This document shows, one piece after another, positions 46,490-56,140 of a stretch of 64,000 nt of DNA. The stretch's first letter is position 1; each line of letters begins with the position of its first letter. The notes under the pieces were generated by a model. It ran no database searches. It was not told the DNA's origin and worked only from the letters and a program-made list of their open reading frames with translations. Source of the DNA: Geodermatophilus obscurus (GTDB lineage: Bacteria; Actinomycetota; Actinomycetes; Mycobacteriales; Geodermatophilaceae); contig NZ_FOWE01000001.1 of assembly GCF_900115395.1 (NCBI RefSeq), positions 310,001 through 374,000 of the forward strand, read 5' to 3'. The position numbers were made by a program, and so were the translations under genes.

Positions 46490-49038
46490 CGGTGGCGGGC
46501 CCGCGCCCCGTCGAGCGCGCGGGCGGCGCGCCGGGCGACCTCGCCGCGGTCGACCTTCGACTGGTGCCGGATGTCGACCGGCAGGGCGGGCGCGGTGAGG
46601 ACGGCGGCGACGTCGGTCCCCGCGGCCGACCGCACCGCGTCGGCGAGGTCCGGGCCGGCCAGCCGCAGCCGCGACCGTCGCACGGGGCGCCTGCCGCCTG
46701 AGGGCACGACCACCACGACGACGACCTGCGCCCCGGCCGGGCCCACGCCCACGGCCGCGGCGGCCGAGACGCCGCCGAGCCGCTCCACCCGCTGCTCGAT
46801 ACCGACCGGCGTCACCGGGCCCGCGGCGGTGGTGACGACGTGCTGCAGGCGCCCCTCGATCCACAGCCGGCCCTCGGCGTCGAGGTGGCCGACGTCGCCG
46901 GTGCGGTGCCAGCCCGGGTCCCGCGTCGCCGCCCGCTCCAGGGCCCACAGCGCGTCGTAGCGGTCCTTGACGTGCGCGGCCCGCACGCACACCTCGCCGG
47001 TCGTGCCGGGGGAGCCGGTGAGCGGGCCGTCGGCGCGCCCGTCGGCCGACAGCGGGCTGATCCGCACCTCGACCCCGGGCAGCGGGGCGCCGACGCAGAC
47101 GCCGTCGCCCTCCCCGGCCGTCTCGATCCCGGCCAGCGAGACGTCGGCGACCGGCAGCGCCTCGGTCATGCCGTAGGGGGTGTGCGCGTCGGAGGCGGGC
47201 AGCACCGTGCGCAGCGAGCGCAGCAGGGCCGCCGGCACCGGCGCGCCGGCGCTCATCAGCAGCCGGACCCGCTGCAGCGCCGCGCGCCGCGCGTCGGTCA
47301 GGTCCCCGGCGGTGGCCACGACCCGGCGCAGCGCCGCGGGGGAGGCGAACACGACCGTCGCCTCCACGGCGGCCGCGGCGTCGGCCAGCGCCGCCGCGGT
47401 CAGCGAGCCGGGGGCGGTCACGTCGACGTCGGGGACGGCCGACCCGATGCCGAGCGCCGGCCCGAGCAGGGCGAACGGCGCGAACGCGGCCACCAGCCGG
47501 TCGGCGGGCGTGAGGTCGTAGGCGGCGCGGACCAGGTCGATCTGGGCGGCGGCCTGGCGGTGGGTGTAGACGACGCCCTTGGCCGGGCCGGTGGCCCCGG
47601 AGGTGAACAGCACGGCGCAGTCGTCGTCGAGCCCGCACTCCGCCGGCAGCGGTGCCGACCGGCCGACGGCCTCCAGGTCGTCGAGGGACGGTGGCGTGCG
47701 CCGCCGCGTCCGGCCGGCCGCGACGCGCAGCCCGGGCAGCCCCATCGCCCGGGCCGCGGCGAGCCCGGTCCGGCTGCCGATCACCGCGTCGACGCCGGCG
47801 CTGCGCAGCGCGCGGCGCATCCCGGCGAACCCGAGGCCCTTGTCGGCCACGACGACGACCGCGCCGGCGCGCCACACGGCGTACACCGCCGCGGTCAGGT
47901 CGGCCGAGGGCTCGACCAGCAGCGCCACCCGCTGCCCGGGCCGCACCCCGACCGCGGCGAGACCGGCGGCCAGGTGCCGCACCCGCGCGGCGAGCGCCGA
48001 CCAGGTCACCGTCGCGCCGCCGACCTCGACGACGGCCGCGCTGTCGTCGCCGGCCCGCTCGTCCAGGGCCGACCACAGGCGGCGGGCGGCGTCGCCGGTG
48101 GCGGCCGGGCGGGCGGGGACCGGCCGCTCGCCGGTTAGGTCGCCGACCCACTGCGCGACCGCGTCGGCGTACTGCGGCGCGTCCTCGGGGAGCAGGTGGG
48201 AGGCGCCCTCGTAGCGGTGCAGCCGGGCGTGCGGGAGGCGGCCGCGCAGGTCGGTGAGGTACCGCTCGCCGAAGACGGGGTCGCGCGGGCCCCACAGCAG
48301 CAGGGCCGGGACGTCGAGGCCGCGGATGCCCTCGGCGATGGCCTCCTGCACCGGGCGGGAGGGGTGGCCGGGTGAGAAGGGGATGTCGGCGACGAAGTCG
48401 CCCACGGCCCGGCGGCGGTCCGGGGAGCCGTAGGGGGCGGCGAAGGCGTCGCGGACGTCGGCGGGCAGGGCCGGCCGGGACAGCGCCGTCGTCGCCCGGA
48501 CGAACACCGGGGTGCCGACGGTGACCGCGGCGCGCACCCCCGGGGCGTGCGCCATGCGGATGAGGACCGGCCCGAGGTCGCCCTCGGGCATCGCGACGGC
48601 GGTGTTGGCCAGGACGACGCCGCGCAGCTGGTCGCGGTGCTCCAGTGCCCAGCCGAGGGAGATCACCCCGCCCCAGTCGTGCCCGACGGTGACGACCGGG
48701 CCGGTGACGCCGAGCGCCGCGGTGAGGTCGCCGAGGTCGGCGACCCGCTCCCGCAGCGACCGGGGGGCGGGCAGCCGGTCGGAGAAGCCCATGCCGAGGT
48801 GGTCGGGGGCGACCACCCGCCAGCCGGGTGGGGCGGCGGCCAGCAGCCGGCGCCACAGGTAGGACCAGGTCGGGTTGCCGTGGACGCACAGCAGCGTGCC
48901 GACGGGGTCGGCGACCCCGTTGTCGAGCACGTGCCAGGTGTGCTTGGCGCCGGTCGCGTCGGCGACGGCGACCGTGCGCGACCAGGCGGGGTCCAGCCCG
49001 GGCAGGGACGGCGGCAGCACCGCGGCCGGGGCCGTCAC
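46486..49038 (-). CDS. oleBC: OleBC fusion: beta-lactone decarboxylase + beta-lactone synthetase
   Basis: 850 residues. Residues 1 to ~300 are an alpha/beta hydrolase of OleB type (LLCVHGNPTWSYLWRRLL; nucleophile Asp in TVGHDWGGVISLG; His in GASHLLPED). From ~310 to the end is an OleC-type AMP-forming enzyme with P-loop LFTSGATGPAKGVVYTHRQ, PYGMTEALPV and GWHRTGDVGHLDAEGRLWIEGR. OleC closes the beta-hydroxy acid to a beta-lactone, OleB decarboxylates it to a cis-olefin. Fused OleBC is known in actinobacteria; here both active sites look intact. GTG start overlaps oleA stop by 4 nt. Confidence 0.92.
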   Translation of the reverse strand: MTAPAAVLPPSLPGLDPAWSRTVAVADATGAKHTWHVLDNGVADPVGTLLCVHGNPTWSYLWRRLLAAAPPGWRVVAPDHLGMGFSDRLPAPRSLRERVADLGDLTAALGVTGPVVTVGHDWGGVISLGWALEHRDQLRGVVLANTAVAMPEGDLGPVLIRMAHAPGVRAAVTVGTPVFVRATTALSRPALPADVRDAFAAPYGSPDRRRAVGDFVADIPFSPGHPSRPVQEAIAEGIRGLDVPALLLWGPRDPVFGERYLTDLRGRLPHARLHRYEGASHLLPEDAPQYADAVAQWVGDLTGERPVPARPAATGDAARRLWSALDERAGDDSAAVVEVGGATVTWSALAARVRHLAAGLAAVGVRPGQRVALLVEPSADLTAAVYAVWRAGAVVVVADKGLGFAGMRRALRSAGVDAVIGSRTGLAAARAMGLPGLRVAAGRTRRRTPPSLDDLEAVGRSAPLPAECGLDDDCAVLFTSGATGPAKGVVYTHRQAAAQIDLVRAAYDLTPADRLVAAFAPFALLGPALGIGSAVPDVDVTAPGSLTAAALADAAAAVEATVVFASPAALRRVVATAGDLTDARRAALQRVRLLMSAGAPVPAALLRSLRTVLPASDAHTPYGMTEALPVADVSLAGIETAGEGDGVCVGAPLPGVEVRISPLSADGRADGPLTGSPGTTGEVCVRAAHVKDRYDALWALERAATRDPGWHRTGDVGHLDAEGRLWIEGRLQHVVTTAAGPVTPVGIEQRVERLGGVSAAAAVGVGPAGAQVVVVVVVPSGGRRPVRRSRLRLAGPDLADAVRSAAGTDVAAVLTAPALPVDIRHQSKVDRGEVARRAARALDGARARHR

Positions 49039-50060
49039 CAGGCGATCTCGAGGCAGGAGACGTTGAGGCCCGAGCCGATGCCCATGAGCAGCACCCGGTC
49101 GCCGTCGGTCAGCGAGTCCTGCTCGCCGGCCAGGGTGAACGGCACCGAGGCCGGGCCGAGGTTGCCCCGGCTCGGGAAGGTGGTCGGCACCAGCGCGGGG
49201 TCGATGCCGAACCGGTCGCACATCGCCTTCGTGTGCACCTTCGACACCTGGTGGACGATGTAGCGGCTCATCCCGCCGGCCCAGTCCACCTCCGCCGCGG
49301 CCTCGGCCCACATGTCCTCCGACAGCGCCAGCCCCGCGTCGAGCAGGCCCTTGAGGTCGGTGCGCATGAGGTCGTTGTCGCCGACGCACAGCTCGTGGTG
49401 CTCCGTCCCCGCCCGGCTCACCGACGCCACCAGCCGGTGCCCCTCGGGGTGGCGGTCGGCGCGGCCGAGCACCATGGCGACGGCCCCCGAGCCCAGGGTC
49501 AGGGTCGCGAACTGCGCGATGACGTCCTTCGAGGTGGTGCCCGGCTCGTTGAGCCGCTCCATCGTGCGCTCCTGCACCGGCCGGGAGTCCTCGCCGTTGA
49601 CGACGAGCGCGTACTCGACCAGGCCGGAGTCGATCATCGCCGCGGCCAGCTCCATGCCGTTGACGAAGCCGAGGCAGGCGTTGGTGACGTCGAAGTTCTG
49701 GCAGGAGCGGGGCAGGCCCAGGGCGTGGTGGACGGCGACCGCGGTCGAGGGCTCGAGGTGCTTGCGGCTCACCGAGGTGTTGACCATGACGCCGATCGCT
49801 GCCGGGTCGACCCCGCTCTCGCTGATCGCCTTGGCGCCGGCCTCGGCCGCGCCGTCGACGAACGTGACGCCCTCGCCCCACCAGCGGCGCTCGCGGATCC
49901 CGGCGAGGCGCTCGAGCAGGCCGGGCCGCAGCCCGACCCTCCGGTAGGTGCCGGCGAGCGCGTCGTCGATCGCGTCGGAGGTGACGACGCGGGTCGCGTC
50001 GGCCGTCTGCAGAGCCAGGACGGCGGTGTTGCCGAACCTGTGTGTGGCGTTACCGCCCAT
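49035..50060 (-). CDS. oleA: OleA, head-to-head fatty-acyl condensing enzyme
   Basis: 341 residues, thiolase fold. NTSVSRKHLEPSTAVAVHHALGLPRSC leads into VTNACLGFVNGME with catalytic Cys129; His in YIVHQVSKVH and Asn in SRGNLGPASVP complete the triad. OleA condenses two fatty acyl-CoAs (non-decarboxylative Claisen) to a beta-keto acid. N-terminus GNATHRFGNTAVLALQTADA fits family starts. ATG 50060. First gene of oleA-oleBC-oleD, all linked by GTGA overlaps. Expected products: long-chain internal olefins in the membrane. Confidence 0.93.
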   Translation of the reverse strand: MGGNATHRFGNTAVLALQTADATRVVTSDAIDDALAGTYRRVGLRPGLLERLAGIRERRWWGEGVTFVDGAAEAGAKAISESGVDPAAIGVMVNTSVSRKHLEPSTAVAVHHALGLPRSCQNFDVTNACLGFVNGMELAAAMIDSGLVEYALVVNGEDSRPVQERTMERLNEPGTTSKDVIAQFATLTLGSGAVAMVLGRADRHPEGHRLVASVSRAGTEHHELCVGDNDLMRTDLKGLLDAGLALSEDMWAEAAAEVDWAGGMSRYIVHQVSKVHTKAMCDRFGIDPALVPTTFPSRGNLGPASVPFTLAGEQDSLTDGDRVLLMGIGSGLNVSCLEIAW

Positions 50061-50458
50061 GTGTGGGTTCCAGTTCTCGGAGGGGTGGCCGCCTGCCTGC
50101 GCGCCGCCACATCAGGTCCGGTTCTACCCGACCGGTGCACCGGCATTCCGCCGGACCGGTCATCGACGGCCTCCTGGGAGCGGTGAGCATCCGAACGTGA
50201 ACGGCATGTGACTGTGTGTTCCGATCACGGCGGGTGGCGTGTCACAGGTCACTCGATGTGATGAGACCAGGTCAGGACGACCGTCGGTGTGCTCACCGTG
50301 CGGCCACCTACGGCACCGGCGAGGTTCGCTCACCCCGGGGAATTGTCCGGTGGCTCTAGGCAACCGGCCTCGGCTCGGGTGAAGGTCTGCCGGGCCGACG
50401 ACGGAGTCGGCCATCGACGGCGGGTGATCCCGCCGTCGACACGAGGAAGGGACGACTG
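50061..50458. other. 398-bp intergenic region between oleA and divergent peptidase
   Basis: Must contain promoters in both directions. Seen: TCACA-N10-TGTGA inverted repeat at 50242-50261 and several CAC/GTG-rich stretches around 50210-50265. No coding potential or RNA gene recognised. Confidence 0.5.
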
Positions 50459-52111
50459 TTGAGGGAACGCCGGACCGCGTCCGCACGACGGACGACGTCT
50501 CGAGCCATCGCACTGGGCGGCAGCGGACTGCTGATCGCCCTGGCGCTGCCCGCCACCGCGGCCAGCGCCGCCCCCGGTGGCAAGGCCTGCGACGACCGGA
50601 ACAACAACACCTACGCCAAGCTCCTGGAGTGCGTGACGCTGGAGGGCGTCATGGACCACCAGCGGATGTTCCAGAAGATCGCCGACGACAGCGGCGACCC
50701 GGTCTACCCGGGCACCCGGGCGGCCGGCACCACGGGCTACGACGCCAGCGTCGAGTACGTCGCGGGGCTGCTCCGGGACGCCGGCTACGAGGTCACGCTC
50801 GACCCGGTCGAGGTCACCTTCAACTTCCCGGCCGTGCTGCGGCAGCTGACCCCCGTCGCGGCCGAGTACGAGACCGGCCTCTTCTCCGGCAGCGGATCGG
50901 GCACCGTCGAGGGGAACGTCATCCCCGTCGACATCAACATCACGGGTGACCGGGCCTCCACCAGCGGTTGCGAGGAGTCGGACTTCGCCGGCCTGGACTT
51001 CAGCGGCGACTACGACATCGCCCTGGTCCAGCGCGGCACCTGCAACTTCGGCGACAAGGCGTTCTTCGCCGAGCAGGCCGGGGCCGAGGCCGTGATCATC
51101 TTCAACCAGGGCAACACGCCCGACCGCACGGAGCTCTTCGTCGCCGACGCGTCGAGCCGCACCGACGGCACCCCGGTGGAGCACAACATCCCGGTGGTCG
51201 GCGCCAGCTTCGACCAGGGCGTGGCCCTCTCGGCGCCGGGCTCCACCGCCTTCGTCGACGGCAGGATCGCGAAGCGCGAGGACTTCAACGTCATCGCCGA
51301 GCTGCCGGGCAAGAACCCGGACAACGTCGTCATGGCCGGCGCGCACCTCGACAGCGTCATCGAGGGGCCGGGCATCAACGACAACGGCTCGGGTTCGGCG
51401 GCGATCCTCGAGACTGCCCTCCTGATGGCCAACTCGAAGCCGGAGAACACCATCCGCTTCGGCTGGTGGGCCGCGGAGGAGCAGGGCCTGGTCGGCTCGG
51501 CCGACTACGTCGCCGGGCTGTCCGAGGCCGAACGCGAGCGCATCGCCCTCTACATGAACTACGACATGGTCGCCTCGCCCAACTACGTCCAGATGGTCTA
51601 CGACTCGGACCAGACGACGTGGGAGGCCCCGGTCGTGATCCCGGGCGGCTCGACGGCCATCGAGGACCTCTACGAGTCCTACTACACCAAGGTCGGCGTC
51701 CCCTACGACGACGCCGAGTACTCGGGGCGCAGCGACTACGAGGCGTTCATCCTCGCAGGCATCCCGTCCGGTGGTCTGTTCACCGGCGCCGAGGTGATCA
51801 AGACCGAGGAGCAGGAGGCCATCTGGGGCGGTACCGCGGGTGAGCAGTTCGACCCGTGTTACCACGAGGAGTGCGACACGATCGACAACCTCGCGCTCGA
51901 CGCGTTCGAGGTCAACAGCGACCTCATCGCGTTCGCGATGCTGACGTTCTCCTACTCGACGGAGTCCGTGAACGGTGTCCCCGGCAAGAAGGTCCCGGGC
52001 CCGGCGTTCCAGCTGCCGGCCCCGGCCGGCGCCGAGGGCACGTTCGTCGAGGACGCCGGTGGCGGCGGTCTCGCGCACGACCACGTGCACGACCACGACG
52101 TCGTCGCCTGA
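50459..52111 (+). CDS. secreted M28-family aminopeptidase with PA domain
   Basis: 550 residues. TTG start after AGGAAGGG; signal peptide with Arg-rich start and ALALPATAASAAP cleavage region. Protease-associated domain at ~110-250 (GDYDIALVQRGTCNFGDKAFFAEQAGAEAVIIFNQ), then the M28 di-zinc domain: GAHLDSV, INDNGSGSAAIL, WWAAEEQGL, NYDMV and CYHEECDTIDN provide His/Asp/Glu/His ligands. Resembles Streptomyces griseus-type aminopeptidases. The last residues form a His/Asp-rich tail (HDHVHDHD), suggesting metal binding outside the active site. Followed by two hairpins. Confidence 0.92.
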   Translation: MRERRTASARRTTSRAIALGGSGLLIALALPATAASAAPGGKACDDRNNNTYAKLLECVTLEGVMDHQRMFQKIADDSGDPVYPGTRAAGTTGYDASVEYVAGLLRDAGYEVTLDPVEVTFNFPAVLRQLTPVAAEYETGLFSGSGSGTVEGNVIPVDINITGDRASTSGCEESDFAGLDFSGDYDIALVQRGTCNFGDKAFFAEQAGAEAVIIFNQGNTPDRTELFVADASSRTDGTPVEHNIPVVGASFDQGVALSAPGSTAFVDGRIAKREDFNVIAELPGKNPDNVVMAGAHLDSVIEGPGINDNGSGSAAILETALLMANSKPENTIRFGWWAAEEQGLVGSADYVAGLSEAERERIALYMNYDMVASPNYVQMVYDSDQTTWEAPVVIPGGSTAIEDLYESYYTKVGVPYDDAEYSGRSDYEAFILAGIPSGGLFTGAEVIKTEEQEAIWGGTAGEQFDPCYHEECDTIDNLALDAFEVNSDLIAFAMLTFSYSTESVNGVPGKKVPGPAFQLPAPAGAEGTFVEDAGGGGLAHDHVHDHDVVA

Positions 52112-52119
52112 CCGCTGAC

Positions 52120-52149
52120 GGGGAGGGCCGGCTCCGGCCGGTCCTCCCC
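52120..52149. terminator. terminator hairpin after M28 peptidase
   Basis: 12-bp stem GGGGAGGGCCGG / CCGGTCCTCCCC (one G-T pair) with 6-nt loop, nine bases after the stop. Confidence 0.6.
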
Positions 52150-52168
52150 GCCGGCGGACACCCGCTGA

Positions 52169-52203
52169 CAGAGGCCCCGCGGTCACCGGCCGCGGGGCCT
52201 CTG
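52169..52203. terminator. second, perfect hairpin between convergent genes
   Basis: 14-bp perfect stem CAGAGGCCCCGCGG / CCGCGGGGCCTCTG with 7-nt loop. Works for both the peptidase and the convergent SDR gene. Confidence 0.7.
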
Positions 52204-52222
52204 CAGTCCTGGGGGCGTCCGG

Positions 52223-53119
52223 TCAGGGCATCGGCATCCCGCCGGTGACGCCGATGCGCTCACCGGTGATGTAGCTCGACTCCTGCGAGGCGAGGAAGAC
52301 GTAGGCGGGGGCCAGCTCCGCCGGCTGGCCGGCGCGGCCGGTGGGGGTCGCCTCGCCGAAGGAGCCGACCTCCTCGGCCGGCATGGTCGCCGGGATCAGC
52401 GGGGTCCAGATCGGTCCCGGCGCGACGGTGTTGACCCGGATCCCCTTCGGGGCGAGCTGCTGGGCCAGGCCCTTCGTGAAGGTCACCAGCGCGCCCTTGG
52501 TCGAGGCGTAGTCCAGCAGGGTGGGGGAGGGCTGGTAGGCCTGGATCGAGGTCGTGACGATGATGCTCGAGCCCGGCTGCATGTGCCCGACCGCCGCCTT
52601 GCACAGCCAGAAGGTGGCGAAGACGTTGGTGTAGTACGTCCGCAGCAGCTGCTCGGTGGTGAGGTCCTCGATGCCGCCGATCGACATCTGGTAGGCCGCG
52701 TTGCTCACCAGCACGTCGATGCCGCCGAGCTCGCTGACGGTGCGCTCCACCAGTTCCCGGCAGAAGGCCTCGTCCCGGAGGTCGCCGGGCGCGGTGACGG
52801 CGGTGCGGCCGGCGTCCCGGACCAGCCGGGCGGTCACCTGCGCGTCGTCCTCCTCCGAGGGCAGGTAGGACACCACGACGTCGGCGCCCTCGCGGGCGAA
52901 GGCCAGCGCCACCGCCCGGCCGATGCCGGAGTCGCCGCCGGTGACCAGCGCGCGCTTGCCCTCCAGCCGGCCGCTGCCCCGGTAGCTCGACTCCCCGTGG
53001 TCGGGCTCGAGGTCCATGTCGGACTCCAGCCCCGGGTGGGCGATCTGCTCCTCGTTCTGCGCGTCCGGCTCGGCGTGCTGGGTGGTCGGGTCCTGGGGGG
53101 AGTACTGGTCCTGGCTCAC
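52223..53119 (-). CDS. SDR family oxidoreductase (general-stress type)
   Basis: 298 residues with an N-terminal ~50-residue hydrophilic tail (GLESDMDLEPDHGESSYRGSGRLEGKRAL), nucleotide loop VTGGDSGIGRAVALAFA, NNAG-like VSNAAYQ, and YASTK catalytic motif. This layout is that of the Gsp39/YghA group, frequently stress-induced and of unknown substrate. GTG start with GAGGAG upstream. Convergent with the M28 gene. Confidence 0.9.
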   Translation of the reverse strand: MSQDQYSPQDPTTQHAEPDAQNEEQIAHPGLESDMDLEPDHGESSYRGSGRLEGKRALVTGGDSGIGRAVALAFAREGADVVVSYLPSEEDDAQVTARLVRDAGRTAVTAPGDLRDEAFCRELVERTVSELGGIDVLVSNAAYQMSIGGIEDLTTEQLLRTYYTNVFATFWLCKAAVGHMQPGSSIIVTTSIQAYQPSPTLLDYASTKGALVTFTKGLAQQLAPKGIRVNTVAPGPIWTPLIPATMPAEEVGSFGEATPTGRAGQPAELAPAYVFLASQESSYITGERIGVTGGMPMP

Positions 53120-53232
53120 GGCGCTCCTCGGCTACGGGGTGGACCCGGCTCCTACCCAGCCGCCGGGCGCGGCAGACCGGACGGAGCCGTCCCGACGAGC
53201 GCGGCGGCGCCGGGAGGAGGACGGTCGTCGGC

Positions 53233-53370
53233 ATGACGGAGCCGGAGGAGACCCCCGACGTGGAGCAGCGGCTGGCCGCGGAGCTGGACCCGGAGCGGCA
53301 CCGCGCGCCGTCCGAGGGGGTGCCCCAGGACCTGGCCGACGACGACGGCGAGGACCGGACGACTTCCTGA
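53233..53370 (+). CDS. 45-residue acidic small protein
   Basis: MTEPEETPDVEQRLAAELDP... to DGEDRTTS. GGAGGAGGA lies 11 bp upstream of the ATG; the frame is closed by TGA. Highly acidic and disordered-looking. The gap between the SDR and the synthetase is otherwise empty. Real but unrecognised, or spurious; short length limits certainty. Confidence 0.45.
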   Translation: MTEPEETPDVEQRLAAELDPERHRAPSEGVPQDLADDDGEDRTTS

Positions 53371-53465
53371 CCACGGCGCGGGCCCCGGCGGCGTGGACAG
53401 CGGGCCGGTGCCCCGACAGACTCCCCCCGTCAGCGCGGACGACGACGTCAGCGGGGAGACGCGAC

Positions 53466-54965
53466 ATGGCCTACCCCTTCGACCGGAGCGGCACCGAGGT
53501 CGGCCCGGACGGCGTCCGGCGCTACACCGGCCTGCCGCGGGACCTCGTCGGGATGCTGCGCGCGGTGGTCGACGCGCACCCCGGCGCCGAGGCGCTCGTC
53601 GAGCTCGGCGGTGAGCGGCTCACCTACGGGCAGCTGTGGGACCGTGCGACCCGGGTGGCCGGGGGACTGCGGGCCGCCGGCGTGGGCCCCGGTGACCGGG
53701 TGGCCAACCGGCTGCCCAACGGCAACGACTGGGTGCTCGTCTTCTGGGGGACGCTGCTCGCCGGCGCCGTCGTCGTCCCGGTCAACACCCGCTTCACCGA
53801 GCCCGAGGTCCGCTACGTCGTCGAGGACTCCGGCGCGGCGTACGTGGTCGAGCCGGGGGCCGACCTGCCCGACGGCGAGCCGCTCGCGGTCACCGACCAG
53901 GGGCACACCGACCTCGCCGGGATCTTCTACACGAGCGGCACGACCGGCTTCCCCAAGGGTGCGATGACCACCCACGAGAACTTCCTGTCCAACGTCGAGA
54001 CGTGCCTGCGCTGCCTCGCGCTGCCCCGCGACGAGCAGCTGTCGACGCTGGTCTCGGTGCCGCTCTTCCACGTGACCGGCTGCAACTCCCAGCTGCTGGT
54101 CGTCACCGCGGTGGCCGGGACGTCGGTGGTCATGCCGGCGTTCGAGGTCGGCGCGTTCCTGCGGGCCATCGAGGACGAGCGCATCTCGGTGCTGACGACC
54201 GTGCCGGCGATCTACTGGCTGGCGCTGCAGCAGCCGGGCTTCGCCGACGTCGACACCTCCTCGGTCCGGGCGCTCAGCTACGGGGGCGCGCCCATCGCCC
54301 CCGACCTGGTGCACCGCCTGCAGGCGGCGTTCCCGACGGCCCGGGTCGGCAACGGGTTCGGCCTGACCGAGACCTCGTCGGTGTCGACCTACCTGCCCGA
54401 CGAGTACGCCGCCGCGCACGCCGACTCCGTCGGCTTCCCCGCGCCGGTCGTCGACCTCGACGTCGCCGACCCCGACCCGGTCACCGGGGTGGGGGAGCTG
54501 CTGATCCGCGGGCCCAACGTCGTCGCCGGGTACTGGCGCAAGCCCGAGCAGACGGCGGAGACCTTCGTCGGCGGGTGGCTGCACAGCGGGGACCTGGCCC
54601 GCATCGACGACGAGGGGCTGGTCTACGTCGTCGACCGCAAGAAGGACATGATCAACCGCGGCGGCGAGAACGTGTACTGCGTCGAGGTCGAGAACGCCCT
54701 GGCCGCGCACCCGGCGGTCGGGGAGGTCGCCGTCGTCGGCGTGCCCGACCCGATGATGGGCGAGAAGGTCGGCGCCGTCGTCGTCCCGCTGCCCGGCCGC
54801 GCGGTCGACCCCGCCGACCTGCTGGCCTTCGCCCGCGAGCGGCTGGCCGACTTCAAGGTGCCGCAGTACGTCGCCGTGCGCAGCGACCCGCTGCCGCGCA
54901 ACCCCGGCGGCAAGGTCCTCAAGCCGTCGCTGCGCGAGCACACCGACTGGACCCCCGTCCGCTGA
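53466..54965 (+). CDS. long-chain acyl-CoA synthetase / AMP-dependent ligase
   Basis: 499 residues. P-loop IFYTSGTTGFPKGAMTTH, adenylation YGGAPIAPDL and NGFGLTETSSV, then GWLHSGDLARIDDEGL and the C-terminal lysine loop PRNPGGKVLKPSLREH. Activates a carboxylic acid (fatty, aromatic or similar) to CoA thioester. ATG 53466 after GGGGAG. The lactonase gene follows 91 bp later on the same strand. Confidence 0.88.
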   Translation: MAYPFDRSGTEVGPDGVRRYTGLPRDLVGMLRAVVDAHPGAEALVELGGERLTYGQLWDRATRVAGGLRAAGVGPGDRVANRLPNGNDWVLVFWGTLLAGAVVVPVNTRFTEPEVRYVVEDSGAAYVVEPGADLPDGEPLAVTDQGHTDLAGIFYTSGTTGFPKGAMTTHENFLSNVETCLRCLALPRDEQLSTLVSVPLFHVTGCNSQLLVVTAVAGTSVVMPAFEVGAFLRAIEDERISVLTTVPAIYWLALQQPGFADVDTSSVRALSYGGAPIAPDLVHRLQAAFPTARVGNGFGLTETSSVSTYLPDEYAAAHADSVGFPAPVVDLDVADPDPVTGVGELLIRGPNVVAGYWRKPEQTAETFVGGWLHSGDLARIDDEGLVYVVDRKKDMINRGGENVYCVEVENALAAHPAVGEVAVVGVPDPMMGEKVGAVVVPLPGRAVDPADLLAFARERLADFKVPQYVAVRSDPLPRNPGGKVLKPSLREHTDWTPVR

Positions 54966-55056
54966 GGAAGGACCACCCCTCCCCCCACGCCTCGCACGCG
55001 CAGGCGCAGGACCCTGGAGGGTGGTCGCTCGACACCCATCTCTGGAGGCCCCCGCC

Positions 55057-56037
55057 GTGCCCACCGTCGAGACCGTCCGTGGCCCGATCGACACCGCCGA
55101 CCTCGGCGCGACCCTCATGCACGAGCACGTGTTCGTGTTGTCCACCGAGCACCTGCAGAACTACGGCGCGGGCGACTGGTGGGACGAGGACGAGCGGGTC
55201 GCCGACGCCGTCGACCAGTTGAACGAGCTGAAGGCGCTCGGCATCGACACCATCGTCGACCCGACCGTGTGGGGTCTGGGGCGCTACATCCCGCGGGTGC
55301 AGCGGGTGGCCGAGCAGACCGACCTCAACATCGTGGTCGCGACCGGGCTCTACACCTACGACGAGGTCCCGCACCAGTACGAGCACCGCGGCCCGGGCCT
55401 GCTGCTGGACCTCCCCCGTGACCCGATGGTCGACGACTTCGTCGGGGACATCCGCGACGGCATCGCCGACACGGGGGTGAAGGCGGCGTTCCTCAAGTGC
55501 GTCGTCGAGGTCAAGGGCCTCACGCCCGGCGTCGAGCGGACCCTGCGGGCGTGCGCGGCCGCCCACCGCGAGACCGGCGCACCCATCACCGTGCACACCT
55601 CCTCGCCGGCGCAGGCGGGGCGGCTGGCGGTGCAGGTGTTCCGCGACGAGGGCGTGGACCTGACGAAGGTGGTCATCGGCCACGCCGGGGACAGCAACGA
55701 CCTCGACTACCTCGGCGAGCTGGCCGACGCCGGCTGCCTGCTCGGCATGGACCGCTTCGGCCTGGACCTCTACAACCCCACGTCGTCCCGGGTGGACACC
55801 ATCGTCGCGCTCGCGCAGCGGGGGTACGCCGACCGGATGGTGCTCGCCCACGACGCCAGCTGCTACATCGACTACTTCCCGGGACCGGACGCGCAGGCCG
55901 CCAAGGCGCAGATCGCGCCCAACTGGAACTACACCCACATCAGCCGCGACGTTCTGCCCGTGCTGCGCGAGCGCGGGGTGACCGACGAGCAGGTCCGGCA
56001 GATGCTGGTGGACGCCCCGCGGCGCTACTTCGAGTAG
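55057..56037 (+). CDS. phosphotriesterase-like lactonase family protein
   Basis: 326 residues, amidohydrolase TIM barrel with full binuclear metal site: MHEHVF (HxH), carbamylatable Lys in AAFLKCVVEVKG, His in ITVHTSS, IGHAGDS and Asp in LAHDASC. The family hydrolyses lactones (including acyl-homoserine lactones) with side activity on organophosphates. GTG 55057 has GGAGG eight bases upstream; a longer in-frame start lacks this. Follows an acyl-CoA ligase. Physiological substrate not known. Confidence 0.88.
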   Translation: MPTVETVRGPIDTADLGATLMHEHVFVLSTEHLQNYGAGDWWDEDERVADAVDQLNELKALGIDTIVDPTVWGLGRYIPRVQRVAEQTDLNIVVATGLYTYDEVPHQYEHRGPGLLLDLPRDPMVDDFVGDIRDGIADTGVKAAFLKCVVEVKGLTPGVERTLRACAAAHRETGAPITVHTSSPAQAGRLAVQVFRDEGVDLTKVVIGHAGDSNDLDYLGELADAGCLLGMDRFGLDLYNPTSSRVDTIVALAQRGYADRMVLAHDASCYIDYFPGPDAQAAKAQIAPNWNYTHISRDVLPVLRERGVTDEQVRQMLVDAPRRYFE

Positions 56038-56062
56038 CCGGCTCGGCGGCCCCGCCGGACGC

Positions 56063-56095
56063 CGGGAACCCGCGGTCGGTGACCGCGGGCTCCCG
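56063..56095. terminator. hairpin after lactonase gene
   Basis: CCCGCGGTC / GACCGCGGG stem with 3-nt loop (56069-56077 / 56081-56089), extended by CGGGA/TCCCG with one mismatch. Between convergent genes. Confidence 0.65.
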
Positions 56096-56140
56096 CCGGG
56101 TGCGGGCCCGACGGGAGCCGCGGACGCGACCCGTCCGACG

